Shown: positions 21,963-33,365 of the stretch, one piece after another | Numbering within the stretch: the stretch's first letter is position 1 | How the letters are laid out: each line of letters opens with the position of its first letter | Assembly: GCA_037953625.1 (NCBI GenBank) | Contig: CM075652.1 | Span: forward strand, 50,585,501-50,649,500 | From: Crotalaria pallida | Lineage: Eukaryota; Streptophyta; Magnoliopsida; Fabales; Fabaceae | Length of the DNA stretch: 64,000 nt | Reading direction: 5' to 3' | Program-made: the position numbers and the translations under genes | The notes under the pieces: generated by a model | What the model was told of the DNA's origin: nothing | Databases searched by the model: none | Seen by the model: the letters and a program-made list of their open reading frames with translations, nothing else

Positions 21963-24900
21963 ATACCCACCGCTGCGGAAGCCACCTTGTTCTCAAGGTG
22001 ATAATCAGAAACAAGAGTGCTCCAATGTTCCCAAGTTGTGTCTTCAGGAGCTAGACCCTTCCATTGCACCAAGGTAAGTTTAGTGGAAGGAGTGGTAGAG
22101 GTGTCCATTTTAGTGGCAAGAATAGCCAGAGGCTCAATGAGAGGCATGTTTTCGTGAGCAAGGAGAGGAAGGGCATCTAGGGTAGAAGGTAGAGTTCCCT
22201 TGTGTAGTTTCAGCAGTGAACAATGAAAAACTGGGTGGATTTTTGAGCTAGGAGGTAAGGAAAGGTGATATGCGACGGGGCCAATACGTGCATCAATGCG
22301 GAATGGACCGTAATAGCGTTTGGACAACTTGGGACAGGAAGGAGAAGAGAGGGAGCGTTGACGGTACGGGCGCAAACGAACATAAACCCAATCATCTACC
22401 TAAAATTCCAAATCTCTACGCTTGCGGTCTGCATTAGCTTTCATATGCAGTTGCATTTTCTCAAGTTTCTTGCGTATCATAGCAATAAGGTCATGGCGTG
22501 TAGTGAGAAGGGAGTCAACGGCTTCTACAGTCGAAGTGCCAGTCAAATAGAAGGGAACATAAGGAGGGGGCTTGCCATAGGTAACCTGAAAAGGTGTCAA
22601 ACCTGTAGCAGAATGGATTGATGTGTTGTAGGACCACTCAGCCAATGAAATATACTTGCCCCAATTGGAAGGTTGTGCATGCACAAAGGAGCGAAGATAC
22701 TGCTCCAGGGTGCGGTTAAGGACCTCGGTTTGCCCATCAGTCTCGGGGTGATAGGACGTGCTCATACGCAGTTTAGTGCCACATAAACGGAACAATTCGC
22801 GCCAAAACTTGCTAATGAAATTTGGGTCACGGTCCGACACTAAGCTGCGAGGAATACCATGGTGTTTACAAACCATGTCCATGAAGAGCTGAGCCACCTT
22901 GAAGGCTGTAAAGTGAGCAGGAAGAGTCCCGAAGTGAGCTCCTTTAGAGAAACGGTCCACAACGACAAGAATAACCGTTTGGCCCAACGAGGATGGTAAA
23001 CCCGTGATGAAGTCAAGTGACAGGTCTTCCCAAGTATCCCGAGGAACCGGGAGTGGTTGTAATAGTCCTGCGGGTTTTTTAGTTTCGTATTTTGTTTGCT
23101 GCCAAGTAGAGCATTGTGAGACATAGGTGTGGACCGAAGAACGCATTCCCTTCCAAAAGAAATTGCCCTGTAGACAAGCCAAAGTTTTTGAAATGCCCAT
23201 GTGACCACCCAAAGGAGTTGTGTGGAATTCCTCCAAAAAGAGGGGAATGAAGGGGTTGTCATGATTCAACCACAGTTTGCCATTGAACAACAGAAAGTCA
23301 CCATGGATGCTATAAAGAGGGTAAGTAGTGGGGTTTGAGCGAACTTCAGCCATTAATGATACGAATTCAGAATTATCGTGAAGAGATTTACATAATTGGT
23401 CAAGGAAAAGCATTTGAGGCATGGAAAGTATGAAAAATTGCCCCTGTGGTAGATCAGCGGGTCGTGAAAGAGCATCAGCGACCACGTTTTGTTTCCCAGC
23501 CTTATACTGAATCGTGTAATTATATCCCAATAGTTTGGAAAGATAGACCTGCTGTTCTGGTGTCTGTATAACTTTGGGACATCAACTCTTTAAGGCTACG
23601 ATGATCCGTCAATATAACAAATGGGTGCCCCAACAAATATTGCCGCCACTTCTTAACGGCGGAAGTGATGGCATGCAATTCGCGGACATAAGTGGAGGAA
23701 CGAAGTAATTTGGGACAAAACGGTTTGCTGAAGAACGCAATAGGGTGACCCTGTTGCATTAAAACCGCGCCCATTGCACTGCCAGAAGCATCTGTTTCAA
23801 CTTGAAAGGGAAGAGTGAAGTCTGGAAGAGCAAGGACCAGGGCTTCAGTCATGGCTTTCTTAAGTTGCTCAAAGGCTAATTGAGCAGCGGGGCTCCAAAG
23901 AAAGCTATCCTTCTTGAGTAATGCGGTAAGTGGAGCAGCAATCGACGCGTAGCCCTTAATGAAGCGACGATAGAATCCAGTTAAACCGAGGAAACCACGT
24001 AGTGTTTTGACCGAGGTTGGTGGTGGCCAATCCATCATGGCTTGGATCTTTGACTTATCTGCTTCCACACCCTTGGAGGAGACGATATGACCCAAATACT
24101 CAAGTTGCTGCTGAGCGAAAAGACACTTAGAGTCCTTCAATAAAAATTGCCCAGCGAGCAGAGTTTGGAAGGTGAGTTCTAAGTGTTGTAAGTGAGTCTC
24201 CAAAGAAGGGCTGTAAACCAATATATCATCGAAGAAGACGATGACAAATTTGCGGAGGAATGGTTTAAGTAAGTCGTTCATGGTTGCTTGGAATGTTGAG
24301 GGGGCGTTGCACAAGCCGAAAGGCATGACCCTGTATTCGTAATGGCCCAAGTGAGTGCGGAAGGCAGTTTTGTAGATGTCAGATTCATGCATACGAATCT
24401 GATGAAAGCCTTGACGCAGGTCAAGTTTAGAAAACCAGTGTGCACCACCTAGTTCATCGAGGAGCTCGTCAATGGTAGGCAGAGGAAACCTGTCTTTCAC
24501 AGAGATAGAATTAAGGGCCCGAAAATCGATGCAAAAGCACCAACTACCATCTTTCTTCTTGACGAGGAGAACCGGAGAAGAAAAAGGGTTGTTGCTTGGT
24601 TGTATCAGCCCAGAGTGAAGCATGTCTTCAATTTGTTTTTCGATTTCACATTTCTGGAAATGGGGGTAGCGGTATGGCCACACATTGACAGGAGAAGAGT
24701 TGGGAAGAAGGTGGATGTGATGGTCAGTGAGGCATTTGGGCGGTAGTGTGGTGGGGATGGAAAAGAGGTCCTGATATTTGTGAAGTAAGGTTGAAATCTA
24801 TGGGATAGGATGAGAGAAGGGAGTGACGGTAGGGGTAGTAGGTGTTGACGGTAAGACTTGGATATGGAAATAGGCAGCTCCAGAGTTCGTCTGGAATATG

Positions 24901-26345
24901 CGTTTAAGTTGTTGAGCAGAGATATCCTGAGGCTCAAAGGAAGAATCAACCTTTAGTTCAATCATATGTCCCTCTCGTGTGAATTTCATGGTCATCTTGG
25001 AGTAATCAATAACAATGGGGCCCAATGGTTTGAGCCATTGAATCCCCAAAACGACATCAGCCCCACTAATTGGTAATACATGTAAGTCAACAGTGAATGT
25101 GTGACCTTGGATAGAAATTGGGACAACATGACAAAACTTATGGCACTCAATGACACTTCCATTACCAACCATGACCTTAAGAGTGGTAGTGGGTTGAACC
25201 GGTAGGTTGAGAAATTTAGCCACACGCTCCTGAATAAAATTATGTGTGCTACCACCATCCACCAAAATAGAAACCTGTTGTTTTGAAATAAGGCCTAATA
25301 AACGAAGTGCTTCTGGGGCAGGTAGGCCCGAGAGGGCGTTAAAACTATTTTGGGCTGAAGAAAGCTCACTAGGTTCAACTTCGAGTAACTGTGGATCAGG
25401 ATCAGGATCAGGTAAGGATTCAGAAGAATCGGTGGAGTCATTAGGTAACTCTGCAACTAGAAGAAAGAACCGGGCCTTGCACTTATGACCAGGATGAAAT
25501 TTCTCGTCGCAATTGTAACATAGTCCCTTTTCCCGACGAGCTAACATCTCTTCGTGAGTTAGCTTTTTGTAATTAGTCTTGGGAGGAGAAGGCAGTAAAG
25601 GAGGAAGAGGGCGAGTCGGTATGGAAACCGATGACGAGGCAGGAACGTTAGGTGGTAAGAAAAGAAGATTCCTGGGACTCCTCTTTTGATCCTGGAATTT
25701 GTCCTCTTGGAGTTTAGCCAATGCAACAGCTTGTGTGAATGTTAGTGGTTGCAAAGCTAGTACTTCTTGTTTAATATCCGGTGAAAGACCAGAAATAAAA
25801 CAGCTTAATAGGAACGATGGTGGAAGACCAACAATGCGATTAGCTAACCGTTCAAACTCGGTGAGGTAATCATTGACTGTACCTCGTTAAGTGAGCTTGA
25901 AGAGGAGGCCACGTGGGTCTTCGTAGTATGATGGAGCAAAACGAGTTTCGAGGGCCTGAATGAAACCGTGCCAAGACTGAATCATACCGTTCTTGTGCAT
26001 CCACTGGTACCAGCTCAAGGCGGCACCGTCCATGTAGAAGGAAGCTACCTTGAGGCGGTCCTCCTCTGGAGTGGAGTGATATTCAAAAAATTGGGAGATC
26101 TTGAAGATCCAGCCCATGGCGTCGTGACCGTCGAAACGGGGAACATCAAGCTTCATGTAAGGTTTGAAAAATGTGGAAGAATGATTATCAGGGGAGGGAG
26201 GGGTTGGAGAGGTGGTGAGTTGGGAAATGATTGTATCAAGTTTAGCATGAAGGTCGTTTTGAGAGGTTGTGAGAAGGGATTGGTTTTGGGTGAGCTTAAG
26301 GATGGCGTCGTCGATGGCTTTAGCACGGGTATTGTGTTCACCCAT
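21824..26345 (-). pseudogene. Chromovirus gag-pol polyprotein, four lesions
   Basis: The reading frame starts at the ATG at 26345 (MGEH...), just inside the primer-binding site. In order it shows gag; a zinc knuckle (CYNCDEKFHPGHKC, near 25500); an aspartic protease site (VDGGSTHNF); reverse transcriptase (KKDGSW, and FFDD in place of the usual YxDD); RNase H (VETDASG); integrase with HHCC region and D-D-E core (LDFITG, SDRDPNF, DGQTEVLN); and a C-terminal chromodomain (VQWKG...TWEHWSTL). Lesions: in-frame TAA near 25885, TAG near 24799, TAG near 22399, and a one-base frameshift near 23574. The integrase zinc finger reads CSTW, with Trp replacing the second Cys. The frame ends inside the 3' LTR. 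The protein cannot be made whole from this copy. Confidence 0.85.
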
Positions 26346-26372
26346 GGAGGAAAATGCAATGAAAGCACCAGT

Positions 26373-26764
26373 TGTTATGTGGTAAGTTGCCTTGATTTCG
26401 AGGATCAAGGTGCCTCCTAAGAAAGAATAGAATAAGAGAGAAATAATGTTTATTTTTTTCTCCGTTCATTCATTTCATGCTTTGGGATTTATAACAACTC
26501 TCATGTCACCAATGAGTGGTTGTCCGTGACTTGGGGTGACAAAAATTATTACATGTTGTAAGAAAGTTAAAATGGAAAGTACAACTAATATTGTTGTTAC
26601 GAAATGTTGAATATTAACAACAACATTACTTGGTGAAATAGTCATTGAGATAACTTGGTGGCTTATGTCCTCTTTTTGGCCTTTCATTCAATGACTTTAT
26701 TTCTGCCTCGTTGGTTCCAGCTTCATCAACAATAGTGCCTTCATTGGTGGAGTTGTTACTATCA
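26373..26764 (-). repeat. 5' LTR of the chromovirus
   Basis: This is the right copy, 392 bp, with TG...CA ends and the TCCTA duplication next to it. It lacks two AAC units found in the left copy and has GGCTT where the left copy has AGATT. Confidence 0.85.
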
Positions 26765-26769
26765 TCCTA

Positions 26770-27792
26770 GTTAAATCTCTGTCTTTTTAAATCAGATGCT
26801 GAAATATTAGTTGGATAAGGTTGAAGTTGAATTCGTGTAAAGTTGAAATGAGAGCACATGTTAAGAATACTTGAGTAATTAAGTTCTTACGAGAAAATTA
26901 AAATTATCATATCTTAGTGTATTAAACACACCATATACCCATGAAATTTACTTTACAAATATGGCATATATTAGAAAACCTCGAACAAAAATAGTTGAAT
27001 TTCATTTTCAATATCTTCTTTTTGTAAAAATTCCGATCCTTCAAACTAAAAATATATAAATTTGCATTTTCGTTCAAATGTTGGTATTAAAGTTTCGCAT
27101 AATAAAAAATTCATAAATTTAGGACTCCGATTTATACTTTATTTTTCAGAAAATGATAGGACCGGGGTTGGTGTAGATCAGCTGATCTATAAGTGTATCG
27201 GAGGTCAACAATGGCACCTTGAATTGTTGTCGTCTGTTCAAGTAGTCAACAATGAAGTATCTACATAACTCCTTTTTGACCATTAAAAGATGAAGGTGCT
27301 TAAGAAATCCAATTACCACCTACCATTGTTTTGATTTGCTGAAACTTTCAATCAAGGCTGGCTAGTTTCGTATATGTAGGAGACAAAGGTAGCTCCTAGT
27401 TTAAAACATAAACAAAGGTAGCTGCTAATTTAGATAACGACGGCCAATTTGGAATCATCTGATGGCTCTATAGTATGAGAAAATTCCTATCAATAGGTAG
27501 ATGAAGTTATAAGAGGTTAGAGTATTCTCGAGCATGTGAAATTATATCAATGTTTCAATATCGTTTAAACTTTATTATATATATTATCCAGGGTTTAGTT
27601 ATCCTCAACTAAAAAGCTTGAATTTAAGGAATTTAAAAGTGAATATGTTATCTTATTGCACATAAGTAAATAAAAAAGGAAAATGTTAATATTTAAGAAC
27701 ATAAAAGATGTAATTTTATCTTTAGACAAATGATGAGTTTCATATTTTCAAAGCTAGTAGACGTAAATGTTTAATAAAAAATTTTTGTTTAG
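26770..27792. other. Unassigned AT-rich stretch
   Basis: About 1 kb between the chromovirus and the Tat element. I see no gene, inverted-repeat element or recognisable LTR; the only open frame over 60 codons (27062-27268) has no recognisable motif. Confidence 0.4.
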
Positions 27793-28564
27793 TGTTATGG
27801 ACCACGTAAACGGAACTGGTATGCCGGATTCAGATACCGATATGAGGCCATAAGAGGCCCAATAAAGCCGGATTCGCATACCGGTATGAGGTCCTATGGG
27901 GCCATAAGAGGCCTACTAAAGCCAGATTCGGATACCGGATTGAGGCCATAAGAGGCCCAATAAGGCCGGATTCGGATACCGGTATGAGGCCATGAGAGGC
28001 CCACTAAAGCCGGATTCGGATACCGGATTGAGGCCATAAGAGGCCCAATAAGGACGGATTCGTATACCGGTATGAGGCCATGAGAGGCCCAATAAAGCCG
28101 GATTCGGATACCGGATTGTAGCCTTAAATACCCTGTGAAGCTTGATTCAGATACCGGTATCTGGTATGGGTATTGAACATCTAACGTCATACTACATACC
28201 ATTATACTGGTAGGAATTCAAACACGTGTATTAGGGAATCCGAGGAATTCCGTTATCCTCACAGGCATAGGATTCTATCTGACTTAATACTCACCATTAC
28301 GCTTAGACCGTTTAGAGGGAACCTCAACTGCCTCATGAAAGCGACAATCAACACCATTTATGCTGGTATGCTTATATAATACCTGGTAAGGCAAACAGGT
28401 AATATCTATCTTATCTCACACAAACACACACACCACTCTAAAGTAGAACGACAAGAGCGTGGGTATCTTGGTGTTCAAGGTGCTCACTTCACGTCTGATA
28501 TCAAAAGTAGGATTGCCGAATTTTTAGCCGGATTGTCTAAGACCAGTAATCCTACGACAGAACA
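27793..28564 (+). repeat. Probable 5' LTR of the Tat element
   Basis: It begins TGTTATGGACC and ends CGACAGAACA, immediately before TTGGCGACCACAGTGGGAGC, which has the form of a Tat/Athila primer-binding site. It contains the 46-bp tandem repeat at 27823-28130. The start is inferred from the TG dinucleotide because no second LTR is available for comparison. Confidence 0.55.
27823..28130. repeat. Tandem repeat, about 46 bp, seven units
   Basis: Each unit has the form GCCGGATTCGGATACCGG, then TATGAGGCC or ATTGAGGCC, then ATAAGAGGCCCAATAAA. Units alternate between GGTATGAGG and GGATTGAGG versions. The minus-strand ORF at 27894-28202 is simply this repeat translated. Related GGTATC words recur at 37860-38130. 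Confidence 0.8.
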
Positions 28565-28584
28565 TTGGCGACCACAGTGGGAGC
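28565..28584 (+). promoter_or_regulatory. Primer-binding site of the Tat element
   Basis: TTGGCGACCACAGTGGGAGC directly follows the LTR end, the position and form typical of Tat/Athila elements. The priming tRNA cannot be named from sequence alone. Confidence 0.5.
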
Positions 28585-28667
28585 GAGAAACTTATTCCCA
28601 CCAACTTTTGAAGAATTCCATGGCAAACCAGTCACAAGGAGAACGCGCTTAACCCAGTCACCACAGC

Positions 28668-30197
28668 GTGCTGGAATTGAGAAACAACCCAAGTGGAGAA
28701 CAAGCACCTTCTCGTCAGAAGGACCTCAGGGAACGGTTGAGCGAAGGAAGAAGACGGGCAGAATATGAGCGTTCGAAACAAGAGGGGCCTTCTCACCATG
28801 AACAGGAGAAATCGCGACAAAGGCCCCCCACTAGAGGAGGAAGCCCTTCGCATTCCCGTCATGAGAGTAAAGGGTCATCTAGTGGATGCTCACAGAGAAA
28901 GGCAAGCCTTGAGACAGAATTGGCTCGTCTGCGTAAGCGATTAGATGAGCAGGACAAGTTGCTGAAAGAGTTGAGGAAAGGAACATCCCAATCAGGTATT
29001 GGCAAAGGGAATGAGGTGGAGTTAGTCGGAGAACCTGAAGAAAAGGACCACCCATTTTTTGAAAGCATAATGGCTTTCCCCATGCCTGAAAATCTCAAAG
29101 CTCCAACTCAGATCCACAGGAACATATTGACAGTTTTCTGGTTGCAATGTTGTGTCAAGGGGCCAAGGATGCGTACAAATGTCGCACCTTCCCCCTAACT
29201 CTGAAAAAAGCGGCTTTACGCTGGTATTCCAAATTAGAGCCTGATTCAATAACAGGATGGAAGGATTTGGCTGCCATGTTCCTGGGACACTTCACTACAA
29301 GTAAGGCGCAGCCAAAGTCTGAGCACCACTTATCCCAAATTAAGCAGGAAAAAGGGGAGTCGTTGAGAGATTTCCTCACTCGTTTCAACACTGAGTACCT
29401 TTCAATCAGTGACATAGAGGCCTCAGTAGCCCTGCATCTCTTGATGCGCGCTTTAAAACCAGGGGATTTCACAGACCACTTGGTGATGCACAAAATCAAA
29501 ACCATGGATGAAGTCATGGAAAGAGCTAAAAAATATATCAACTTGGAGGAATATCAGAAAGCACAAGATAATTTTGTTGCTAAAGCTTCTGGGGAAAAAG
29601 AAAGAGGCTTTTTTCAACAAAGGATCAGGGAAAGGTCAGCGAGAAGGAGACAAGAGTAACAGACATGATTCGGGGGCTAAAAAGCCCGAAGGTAAATATG
29701 ACCATTATACTCCTTTAAACGCTTCTAGATCACAAATCCTCCGCGAGATTATGAATGCATAATTGATGGAAGTGGATCGACCACCCCCGTTGAGGAGACC
29801 TCCGACAAAGGAAAACCAGCATAAAAGGTGTAGTTGGCATGGCAGCTATGGACACACTGATGATGAATGTGTTCAACTCAAGGATGCTGTGGAAACCCTG
29901 GTAAGAAGAGGAAGATTGAACTGTTACACTCGATCCTTTAGAGGAGGTCCCAGTGAGCGTACCCCCATAAGAAGGGTCAGGAGTTCAGTCAGAAGGAGAA
30001 CAAGAAGCCCGCCTAGGAGGAGATCCCGAACGCCCCCAAGGAGGAGCAGAAATCCTAGACGTGCTACAACCAGGAATTCTCCAGTGAAAAAAGAGGATGC
30101 TGGTAAAATCAACAATGAAGATCTTGAATTAATTAGCACTGTTGTTGGCGGTTTGATAGTAGAAGGAGAATCCATAACGTCTCAGAAAAAAAACTGA
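28668..30197 (+). pseudogene. Tat element gag, frameshifted
   Basis: Three overlapping frames make up gag. 28668-29110 encodes a charged N-terminal region with a Leu/Arg coiled coil. From about 29110 another frame encodes the retrotransposon gag domain (CRTFPLTLKKAALRWYSKL, FTTSKAQPKSEHHLSQIKQ). From about 29590 the first frame resumes with the nucleocapsid, including a zinc-knuckle-like CSWHGSYGHTDDEC and an Arg/Ser/Pro-rich tail (29930-30075). A stop lies at 29760-29762 between the last two parts. The first frame change looks like loss of a short segment after KAPTQ. Confidence 0.75.
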
Positions 30198-30208
30198 AGT
30201 TAACAACA

Positions 30209-30718
30209 ATGGCAGTTTCTGTATCAAACAGGCAGAAGGAACCACACCCCCCGATCACGTTTACTGAAGCCGACTTAGAGGGAGTGATTCCTCATCACAA
30301 TGACCCATTAGTGGTGACAGGAATTATTGACAGATTCCGTGTTTGCCGCATGATGGTGGACCAAGGTAGCTCATCAGATATCGTGTTCACAGAATTGTTT
30401 GATCGCTTGAAGTTGAAGTCAACATATCTGCATCCCTGCCAGAAGGAACTAATTGGGTTCACCGGTGATACTATCAGACCTAGAGGTTACATTGATATCA
30501 GGCTGACATTAGGTACACCCCCTCACTGTCGGACCGAAAAAGTATGCTTCCTGGTGGTGGACTGCCCCTCTGCTTACAATGCGATCTTAGGTAGGCCCAC
30601 TTTGAAGGCATTCCGAGCAGTCGCATCTCCCTTGCACATGGCCATGAAGTTCCCAGATGAGAAAGGATCAGTTGTTACAGTACTGCAGACCAGATGCAGG
30701 CCAAAACCTGCTACATAG
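30209..30718 (+). pseudogene. Tat element aspartic protease region
   Basis: The active-site segment VDQGSSSDIVF (about residues 50-60) and the downstream AILGRPTL motif identify a retroviral-type aspartic protease of the Tat lineage. The frame is separated from gag by a stop and a shift, and it shifts again near 30700. From 30694 to 31000 a third frame encodes the link to reverse transcriptase, ending DLFAWTAADM at the insertion point of LTR D. Confidence 0.75.
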
Positions 30719-31259
30719 CCAGTCTGAAAGCGACGAAAGAGAATGCCAAGAAGCAGGTACAAGCTAAGCAGGTCAAGGGATCCGCCTCATCCTCTAGGGT
30801 CATGATGGTAGACTTGGAAATGAGGGAGGATATCAAAGAGAAGCGACCCAAGCCTGAAAGGGAATTAGAAAAAATCCAGATAGGAGATACACCGGAACAG
30901 TGGACACAAGTTGAAAAAGACTTATCAAGTGAAGAGAAGGTTAGGTTGGTTGCATTGTTAAAGGAGAACAACGATTTATTCGCATGGACAGCGGCTGATA
31001 TGTAACACCCCAAAATTTTAATCCCTGATTAATGAAATATTAATTATAAAGTTTATTATAACTAATTATTTCTATTTTTAATCTTTGATTAAAATCTGTG
31101 TTTATGTTATTAGTAAATGTGTGAATTTAATTTGGTAACTATATTTAAGTGAAAATAAATAATTTGCACATTAGTCCCTGTTTTGGGACCTAGAAGTAAT
31201 TATAGGAAAGGTTTTGGAGGGAAAGAAAATAAAATAAATATTTTTCAAAAACTGACCAA

Positions 31260-32640
31260 AATACTCGAGTATTTCTGAAAAGACTCGAGTATTCTGGTCA
31301 GAGTTGCACGAGTTAGTGCGTTTTGGTGAGTCACCACCAACAATTCCGCCGTGTTGACACGAAATCACCACCCCAACACGTCCACTGTCGTCGTGTCGAG
31401 CTGCATGAGCCTTCAACCAATCTATATAAACCAATTAAACCCGAATTGTGAAGCATTTGGCCAATTTGTTGAAGACTTACATGTTCTAGGGTTCTTGAGT
31501 TCGATCAATCGATTCTCCCTCTCTGTTGTGATTCGAGTAACAAACTATACACCAATACAAAGTTCACATCTCGAGCTTTGTATAGACACCAAAATCGTGA
31601 GTAGAGAGTTTGTGTGTTGGAGGAATTGAAGCTTGTTGCTGTTAACCAGTTTCTGGAGCTTACTTTGATCCTCCATTTTGGTAAGCTCTTGTGTCCAATC
31701 AACCTCAAATTTGTTTTAAATCCTAGTTTATGTTGCATAGAATGAATTCTAACCAAAACCCCTAACTCTCTTGCATGATAACCCACTCAAATATTCTGAT
31801 TTTGGACCTCTGCTCAAACTGTCCTGCATGTTGATGGTCGAAGTGGTTCTTGGTGTTGAGGAGTTCTTCTTTGCAATTTCTTTGTTGAGTCATGTCTGAG
31901 AGGTAAAGGGAAAGCTTTCTATTCACTAGATAGAGTTTAAATTTCATGAATTTGATTAGAGAGCCACCAAGAGGCTCTAAGGGCTTAGTTTGAATAAGGA
32001 AATTGGTTTGGAGACCAACCTGTGCTCTAAAGTTGTTTTGAGCAAGTTTTATATGTTGCATGCAAGCTATTTGGAACTTAAAATCATGGGTATTCTGAGT
32101 ATTATGCAAATTGGTATGTTAAGTTGTGAATTTTCTAAGTTTTATGCATAATCTTGTGAATCTCTGTGAATTCTGTAATTTGATGTGTTCTAAGTGCTTG
32201 AAGATGTTTAATATATGTTATATGAACTATGTTGATCATTGCATTGGATTAGAAATGTTTAGAATTGAAAATGGTATGCTAAAACCATATTTCCAGTCTG
32301 TTCTGTCTGTCAAGACTCGATTACTTGGCTCGATACTCGAGTATTTCGTGATACACCAGTGTGTCTTTTTGCACCAACACTCGAGTATCAGGTCCAGGAC
32401 TCGAGTATTGACTGATGCAGCAAGAGTGTTTTCTGATGAACCACTCGAGTAATGAAGAACTACTCGAGTATTCTGGGTTGATGAACGACTCGAGTATTTC
32501 ATGAACTACTCGAGTATTTTTAGAAGACCTGAAACCTGGCTTTTATGGAAAAGTATGAACGACTCGAGTAGCTATAAACTACTCGAGTAATCTGGAAAGA
32601 CTGAAGAACTACTCGAGTATTATGAAGAATACTAGAGTAT
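31260..32640. repeat. ACTCGAGT palindrome array in LTR D
   Basis: Two copies lie at 31260-31293 and ten or more between 32313 and 32640, most reading ACTCGAGTATT or ACTCGAGTAA. Spacing is irregular (about 15-40 nt). One copy has decayed to ACTAGAGT. Downstream of the TATA box, the larger group would be part of the LTR transcript. Confidence 0.85.
31418..31431 (+). promoter_or_regulatory. TATA box of LTR D
   Basis: AATCTATATAAACC lies about 420 nt from the LTR start, at the same place as the TATA box of LTR C. Transcription would begin near 31455. Confidence 0.55.
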
Positions 32641-33365
32641 TTATGCCCAGAAAATTAAGAATGCCATTTTTAATTCTGAATAATTCTGGTAATGTTTAAA
32701 TGATAATAATCCAAGTGATCTAAGACTTAAAAGTAATTGATTGATGATGGTATTAAACTAATGAATTAATAATGTGAGATATTATTAATTGAGATATACC
32801 GATCAATACTTTTAAGTTAAGAATTTGCATTCATCCTGAAGTTTGGGTGTTAGATCGTTTTTCATGTTATGATAACATGAGGAGGGCCTCTGGGAGTGCC
32901 AATTGACGGCTTGCTTGATGACACATTATGGTTGACGATGTGGCCAGCGAAAGAGAGATGTTGATGATATGGTTATTCCGTTAAGACGACGGGACGTTGC
33001 TCGAGGAGCACGTTATGTACCATTTCCAAGCTTGTCGTGTACATTCTAGGGTGAATGTACGAATGTTGTACACCTAGGAGCACAACGCACTGTTGAGTGC
33101 TCATATGAAGTAAAGGATGGACGTCAGAGAGTGACATAGATTGATGGAGTTAGGATTGAGAGATAGACTCATACATCATGCCACTCATTTAATCTAAAAT
33201 TGATAAATGAAAATAAGTATGAGCATCTTACTTGCATTAAATACTTGTTAAGTGCTAAATGTGGTTGTTGATTATTGCTGCATATCTACATACTTACATT
33301 GTGCAATTATTTATGCTCTATTTATTATTTGTATAGAATTGCTTATCCCTGTGCCCTTGTAGGTG

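Larger units (their letters stand above)
21565..26764 (-). mobile_element. Ty3/gypsy chromovirus, structurally complete, inactivated
   Basis: A 5.2-kb leftward element is bounded by LTRs of 398 bp (21565-21962) and 392 bp (26373-26764). Both begin TGTTATGTGG and end TTACTATCA, and the element is flanked by TCCTA at 21560-21564 and 26765-26769. Read right to left, the interior encodes gag, protease, reverse transcriptase, RNase H, integrase and a chromodomain in one frame, broken by three stop codons and one frameshift. The LTRs differ at a 6-bp AAC-repeat indel and a few substitutions, so insertion is fairly recent. A TGGTGCTTTCATTG segment beside the right LTR is the likely primer-binding site. 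Confidence 0.9.

Noticed and set aside
22265..22621. 118-codon plus-strand frame, and similar plus-strand frames at 25246-25488 and 25968-26420
   Set aside because: Shadows opposite the chromovirus polyprotein, which has clear domain motifs on the minus strand.
27894..28202. 102-codon minus frame with a repeating peptide
   Set aside because: It is the 46-bp tandem repeat read in one frame; there is no evidence for a repeat protein.
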